DNA from: Lepidurus packardi | Lineage: Eukaryota > Arthropoda > Branchiopoda > Notostraca > Triopsidae | Reading direction: 5' to 3' | Length of the DNA: 64,000 bases | NCBI GenBank assembly: GCA_023053545.1 | Contig: JAKZAN010000039.1 | Location: forward strand, 201,001-265,000 | Shown: positions 60,267 to 64,000 of the stretch, piece by piece | Numbering within the stretch: position 1 is the first letter of the stretch | Layout: each line of letters starts with the position of its first letter | Translations under genes and position numbers: made by a program | The notes under the pieces: model-generated | Seen by the model: the letters and a program-made list of their open reading frames with translations, nothing else | The model's database searches: none | What the model was told of the DNA's origin: nothing

Positions 60267-62012
60267 GAATTAATTAAGTCCATAAGGAATTAATTCAGTC
60301 TGTAAGGATTTAATTAAGTCCGTAATGAATTAATTCAGTCCGTAAGGAATTAATTAAGTCCGTAAGGAATTAATTCAGTCCGTAAGGAATTAATTCAGTC
60401 AGTAAGGAATTAATTCAGTCCGTAAGGAATTAATTCAGTCCGTAAGGAATTAATTCAGTCCGTAAGGATTTAATTCAGTCCGTAAGGTATTAATTCAGTC
60501 CGTAAGGAATTAATTCAGTCCGTAAGGAATTAATTCAGTCCGTAAGGAATTAATTCAGTCCGTAATGAATAAGTTCAGTCCGTAAGGAATTAATTCAGTC
60601 CGTAAGGAATTAATTCAGTCCGTAAGGAATTAATTCAGTCCGTAAGGAATTATTTCAGTCCGTAGTTAATTCATTCATTCCTTACGGAATTAATTAAGTC
60701 CATAAGGAATTAATTTAGTCTGTAAGGATTTAATTAAGTCCGTAATGAATTAATTCAGTCCGTAAGGAATAACTTCAGTACGTAAGGAAATAATTCAGTC
60801 CGTAATGGATTAATTAGGTCCGTAATGAATTAATTCAGTCCGTAAGGAATTAGTAAAATCCGTACGGAATTAATTCAGACCGTAAGGAATTAATTCAGTC
60901 CGTAAGGAATTAATTCAGTCCGTAAGGATTTAATTCAGTCCGTAAGGTATTAATTCAGTCCGTAAGGAATTAATTCAGTCCGTAAGGAATTAATTCAGTC
61001 CGTAAGGAATTAATTCAGTCCGTAATGAATAAGTTCAGTCCGTAAGGAAATAATTCAGTCCGTAAGGAATTAATTCAGTCCGTAATGAATAAGTTCAGTC
61101 CGTAAGGAATTAATTCAGTCCGTAATGAATAAGTTCAGTCCGTAAGGAATTAATTCAGTCCGTAAGGAATTAATTCAGTCCGTAAGGAATTATTTCAGTC
61201 CGTAATTAATTCATTCATTCCTTACGGAATTAATTAAGTCCATAAGGAATTAATTTAGTCTGTAAGGATTTAATTAAGTCCGTAATGAATTAATTCAGTC
61301 CGTAAGGAATAACTTCAGTACGTAAGGAAATAATTCAGTCCGTAATGGATTAATTAGGTCCGTAAGGAATTAATTCAGTCCGTAAGGAATTAATTCAGTC
61401 CGTAAGGAATTAATTCAGTCAGTAAGGAATTAATTCAGTCCGTAAGGAATTAATTCAGTCCGTAAGGAATTAATTCAGTCCGTAAGGAATTAATTCAGTC
61501 CGTAAGGTATTAATTCAGTCCGTAAGGTATTAATTCAGTCCGTAAGGAATTAATTCAGTCCGCAAGGAATTAATTCAGTCCGTAAGGAATTAATTCAGTC
61601 CGTAAGGAATAAGTTCAAGTACGTAAGGAATTAATTCAGTCCGTAATCGATTAATTAAGTCCGTAATGAATTAATTCGGCCCGTATGAAATTAATTCAGT
61701 CCGTAAGGAATTAATTAAGGAATTGATTCAGTCCGTAAGGAATTAATTCAGTCCGTAAGGAATTAATTCAGTCCGAAAGGATTTAATTCGGTCCGTAAGG
61801 TATTAATTCAGTCCGTAAGGAATTAATTCAGTCCGTAAGGAATTAATTCAGTCCGTAAGGAATTAATTCAGTCCGTAAGGAATTAATTCAGTCCGTAAGG
61901 AATTAATTCAGTCCGTAAGGAATAAGTTCAGTACGTAAGGAATTAATTCAGTTAGTAATCGATTAATTAAGTCCGTAATGAATTAATTCAGTCCGTATGA
62001 AATTAATTCAGT
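60267..62012 (+). repeat. About 1.74-kb block, right member of the 9,197-bp-offset pair
   Basis: This is the partner of 51,070-52,815. Its left joint at about 60,267 replaces the inverted monomer of the cassette: ordinary ATTAATTAAG units lead straight into TCCATAAGG. A GGAAATAATT unit near 61,045 is private. The right end continues into a TTCTC unit (62012-62031) of normal length, without the extra 12 bp of the hybrid. Confidence 0.8.
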
Positions 62013-62231
62013 CCGTAAGGAATTAATTCTCTCCGTAAGGAATTAATTCAGTCCGTAAGGAATTATTTCAGTCCGTAATTAATTAATTCATTCCTTACGG
62101 AATTAATTAAGTCCATAAGGAATTAATTCAGTCTGTAAGGATTTAATTAAGTCCGTAATGAATTAATTCAGTCCGTAAGGAATTAATTCAGTCCGTAATG
62201 GATTAATTAAGTCCGTAATGAATTAATTCAG

Positions 62232-64000
62232 TCCGTATGAAATTAATTCAGTCCGTAAGGAATTCATTCAGTCCTTAAGGAATTAATTCAGTAAGAAAGG
62301 AATTCAATCAATCCTAAAGAATTAATTCAGTCCGTAAGGAACTAATTCGGTCCGTAAGGAATTAATTCTGTCCGTAAGGAATTAATTCAGTGTGTAAGGA
62401 ATTAATGAAGTCCGTAAGGAATTAATTAAGATCGTAAGGAATTAGTTCAGTCCGTAAGGAATTAATTCAGTCCGTAAGGAATTAATTCAGTCCGTAAGGA
62501 ATTAATTCAGTCCGTAAGGAATTAATTCAGTCCGTAAAGAATTAATAAAATCCGTACGGAATTAATTCAGACCGTAAGGAATTAATTCAGTCCGTAAGGA
62601 ATTAATTCAGTCCGTAAGGAATTAATTCAGTCCGTAAGGAATTATTTCAGTCCGTAAGCAATTAATTCAGTAAGAAAGGAATTCAATCAATCCATAAGAA
62701 ATTAATTCAGTCTGTAAGGATTTAATTAAGTCCGTAATGAATTAATTCAGTCCGTAAGGAATTAATTCAGTCCGTAAGGAATTAATTCAGTCCGTAAGAA
62801 ATTAATTCAGTCCGTAAGGAATTAATTCAGTCCGTAAGGAATTATTTCAGTCCGTAAGGAATTAATTCAGTAAGAAAGGAATTCAATCAATCCTGAAGAA
62901 TTAATTCAGTCCGTAAGGAAATATTTCAGTCCGTAAGGAATTCATTCAGTCCGTAAGGAATTCAATCAATCTTAAAGAATTAATTCAGTCCGTAAGGAAC
63001 TAATTCAGTCCGTAAGGAATTAATTCAGTCCGTAAGGAATTAATTAAGTCCGTAAGGAATTAATTAAGTCCGTAAGGAATTAATTAAGTCCGTAAGGAAT
63101 TAATTAAGTCCGTAAGGAATTAATTAAGTACGTAAGGAATTAATTCAGTCCGTAAGGAATTATTTCAGTCCGTAGTTAATTAATTCATTCCTTACGGAAT
63201 TAATTAAGTCCATAAGGAATTAATTAGTCTGTAAGGATTTAATTAAGTCCGTAATGAATTAATTCAGTCCGTAAGGAATAAGTTCAGTACGTAAGGAATT
63301 AATTCAGTCCGTAATCGATTAATTAAGTCCGTAATGAATTAATTCAGTCCGTAATGAATTAATTAAGTCCGTATGAAATTAATTCAGTCCGTAAGGAATT
63401 AATTCAGTCCGTAAGGAATTAATTCAGCCCGTAAGGAATTATTTCAGTCCGTAATTAATTAATTCATTCCTTACGGAATTAATTAAGTCCATAAGGAATT
63501 AATTCAGTCTGTAAGGATTTAATTAAGTCCGTAATGAATTAATTCAGTCCGTAAGGAATTAATTAAGTCCGTAAGGAATTAATTCATTCCGTAAGGAATT
63601 AATTCAGTCAGTAAGGAATTAATTCAGTCCGTAAGGAATTAATTCAGTCCGTAAGGATTTAATTCAGTCCGTAAGGTATTAATTCAGTCCGTAAGGAATT
63701 AATTCAGTCCGTAAGGAATTAATTCAGTCCGTAAGGAATTAATTCAGTCCGTAATGAATAAGTTCAGTCCGTAAGGAATTAATTCAGTCCGTAAGAAATT
63801 AATTCAGTCCGTAAGGAATTAATTCAGTCCGTAAGGAATTATTTCAGTCCGTAAGGAATTAATTCAGTAAGAAAGGAATTCAATCAATCCTAAAGAATTA
63901 ATTCAGTCCGTAAGGAAATATTTCAGTCCGTAAGGAATTAATTCAGTCCGTAAGGAATTAATTCAGTCCGTAAGGAATAAGTTCAGTACGTAAGGAATTA
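62232..64000 (+). repeat. Third copy of the 52.8-54.7-kb HOR, with 180-bp deletion
   Basis: This segment follows 52,795 onward at offset 9,437 (TTCGGTCC at 52911 and 62348). After the run following AAGATCG it skips to AAAGAATTAATAAAA (near 62,532), so the offset falls to 9,257 (GTAAGCAATT at 53401 and 62658). One marker cassette and the ATAACTTCTG stretch are lost. A one-base deletion gives a 19-bp TCCATAAGG unit at 63209-63227. The segment runs off the window end. Confidence 0.8.

Larger units (their letters stand above)
1..64000 (+). repeat. 20-bp satellite array filling the whole window
   Basis: The window is a continuous head-to-tail array of the 20-bp monomer TCCGTAAGGAATTAATTCAG, about 3,200 units, all in the same orientation. 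The consensus has 7 G/C in 20 bases and one CpG at positions 3-4. Most units match exactly or differ at one to four positions; common variants are A18 (AAG end), GTAATGA, GTATGAA, ATTATTT, ATTCATT and GGATTTAATT. There is no array edge, no unique spacer and no inserted transposon. No protein, tRNA or rRNA gene can be supported, because stops recur in all six frames within about 60 bp. Arrays of this kind usually form constitutive heterochromatin, often at or near centromeres; placing it there is inference. I do not recognise the family. Confidence 0.98.
27461..64000 (+). repeat. Satellite sub-domain C
   Basis: The right half is marked by CCCGTAAGG and CCCGTATGA units (first at 27461), GTAGTTAATT in place of GTAATTAATT in the marker cassette (first at about 27,964), TTAGTAATCG (first at 30441), and 32-bp hybrids with ATTGATTCAG, AATGATTCAG or TTCTC tails. 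It is a mosaic: domain-A-type blocks (TCCTTAAGG, TAAGAAAGG, TGTGTAAGG, AAGATCG) alternate with C-specific blocks, and one domain-B island sits at about 42,030-43,700. HOR periods change along the domain. It runs off the right end of the window. Confidence 0.72.

Noticed and set aside
1-64000. Protein-coding frames
   Set aside because: Consensus monomers put TAA or TGA in every frame of both strands within about 60 bp, and variants mostly keep or replace these stops. Any longer open stretch would be a by-product of variant monomers, with no codon structure.
1-64000. CRISPR array
   Set aside because: Repeats are short and direct, but there are no unique spacers; units are adjacent and the variants themselves repeat as HORs.
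1-64000. Telomeric repeat array
   Set aside because: The monomer has no TTAGGG, TTAGG or TTTAGGG tandem words. TTAGG appears only incidentally in units ending ATTAGG.
1-64000. Assembly artefact producing artificial tandem copies
   Set aside because: Shared private variants, nested duplications with sharp joints and different divergence among copies look like real evolution. Over-counting remains possible only for the near-identical 1,870-bp and 1,318-bp units.
1-64000. Origin iterons or plasmid partition repeats
   Set aside because: Iteron arrays are a few to a few dozen units next to replication genes. A 64-kb array of thousands of units with no gene does not fit.

Overview
The whole 64-kb window is one uninterrupted satellite DNA array. 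Its building block is a 20-bp monomer, TCCGTAAGGAATTAATTCAG, repeated head to tail in one orientation about 3,200 times. Both ends of the window lie inside the array. I find no protein gene, RNA gene, transposon or unique spacer. Consensus monomers carry TAA at positions 5-7 and 13-15 on the plus strand, and TGA and TAA on the minus strand. Because 20 is not a multiple of 3, every reading frame closes within about 60 bp. An array of this size, with higher-order repeats (HORs), is typical of eukaryotic constitutive heterochromatin (pericentromeric, centromeric or a heterochromatic block). I do not recognise the satellite family and cannot name the species. The extreme length suggests a long-read assembly.

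The array is a hierarchy. (1) The 20-bp monomer is itself quasi-symmetric: TCCGTAAGGA is palindromic except for one base pair, and GAATTAATTC is a perfect 10-bp palindrome. (2) A 120-bp, six-monomer 'marker cassette' recurs throughout and contains one monomer whose core reads as the reverse complement. (3) HORs of about 0.65-2.6 kb repeat in tandem, with different lengths in different parts. (4) Copies of 1.5-2 kb recur at offsets of 4.4, 5.3, 6.0 and 9.2 kb.

Three sub-domains can be drawn from diagnostic variants. Domain A (about 1-10,780) has 1,618-bp and about 2.4-kb HORs and lacks the 32-bp hybrid unit. Domain B (about 10,780-27,460) has TGAGAAAAG/TGTGAAAAG units, a 1,870-bp tandem duplication, a 1,318-bp HOR in three copies, and 25-bp junction units that have lost the inverted monomer. 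Domain C (about 27,460-64,000) has CCCGTAAGG, TTAGTAATCG and GTAGTTAATT variants with HORs of 652, 1,010, about 1,400-1,660, about 1,800, 2,162 and 2,636/2,436 bp. A domain-B island lies inside domain C at about 42,030-43,700.

Nearly all monomers keep the 20-bp register. Exceptions are 19-bp units, 32-bp hybrids (29 found), 25-bp junctions (five), three 21-bp unit types or sites, one 15-bp unit and one scrambled 36-bp patch at 37,209-37,244. They act as breakpoint markers from which the amplification history can be read. All copy boundaries were aligned by eye. Offsets come from matching diagnostic units; no percent identities were computed.
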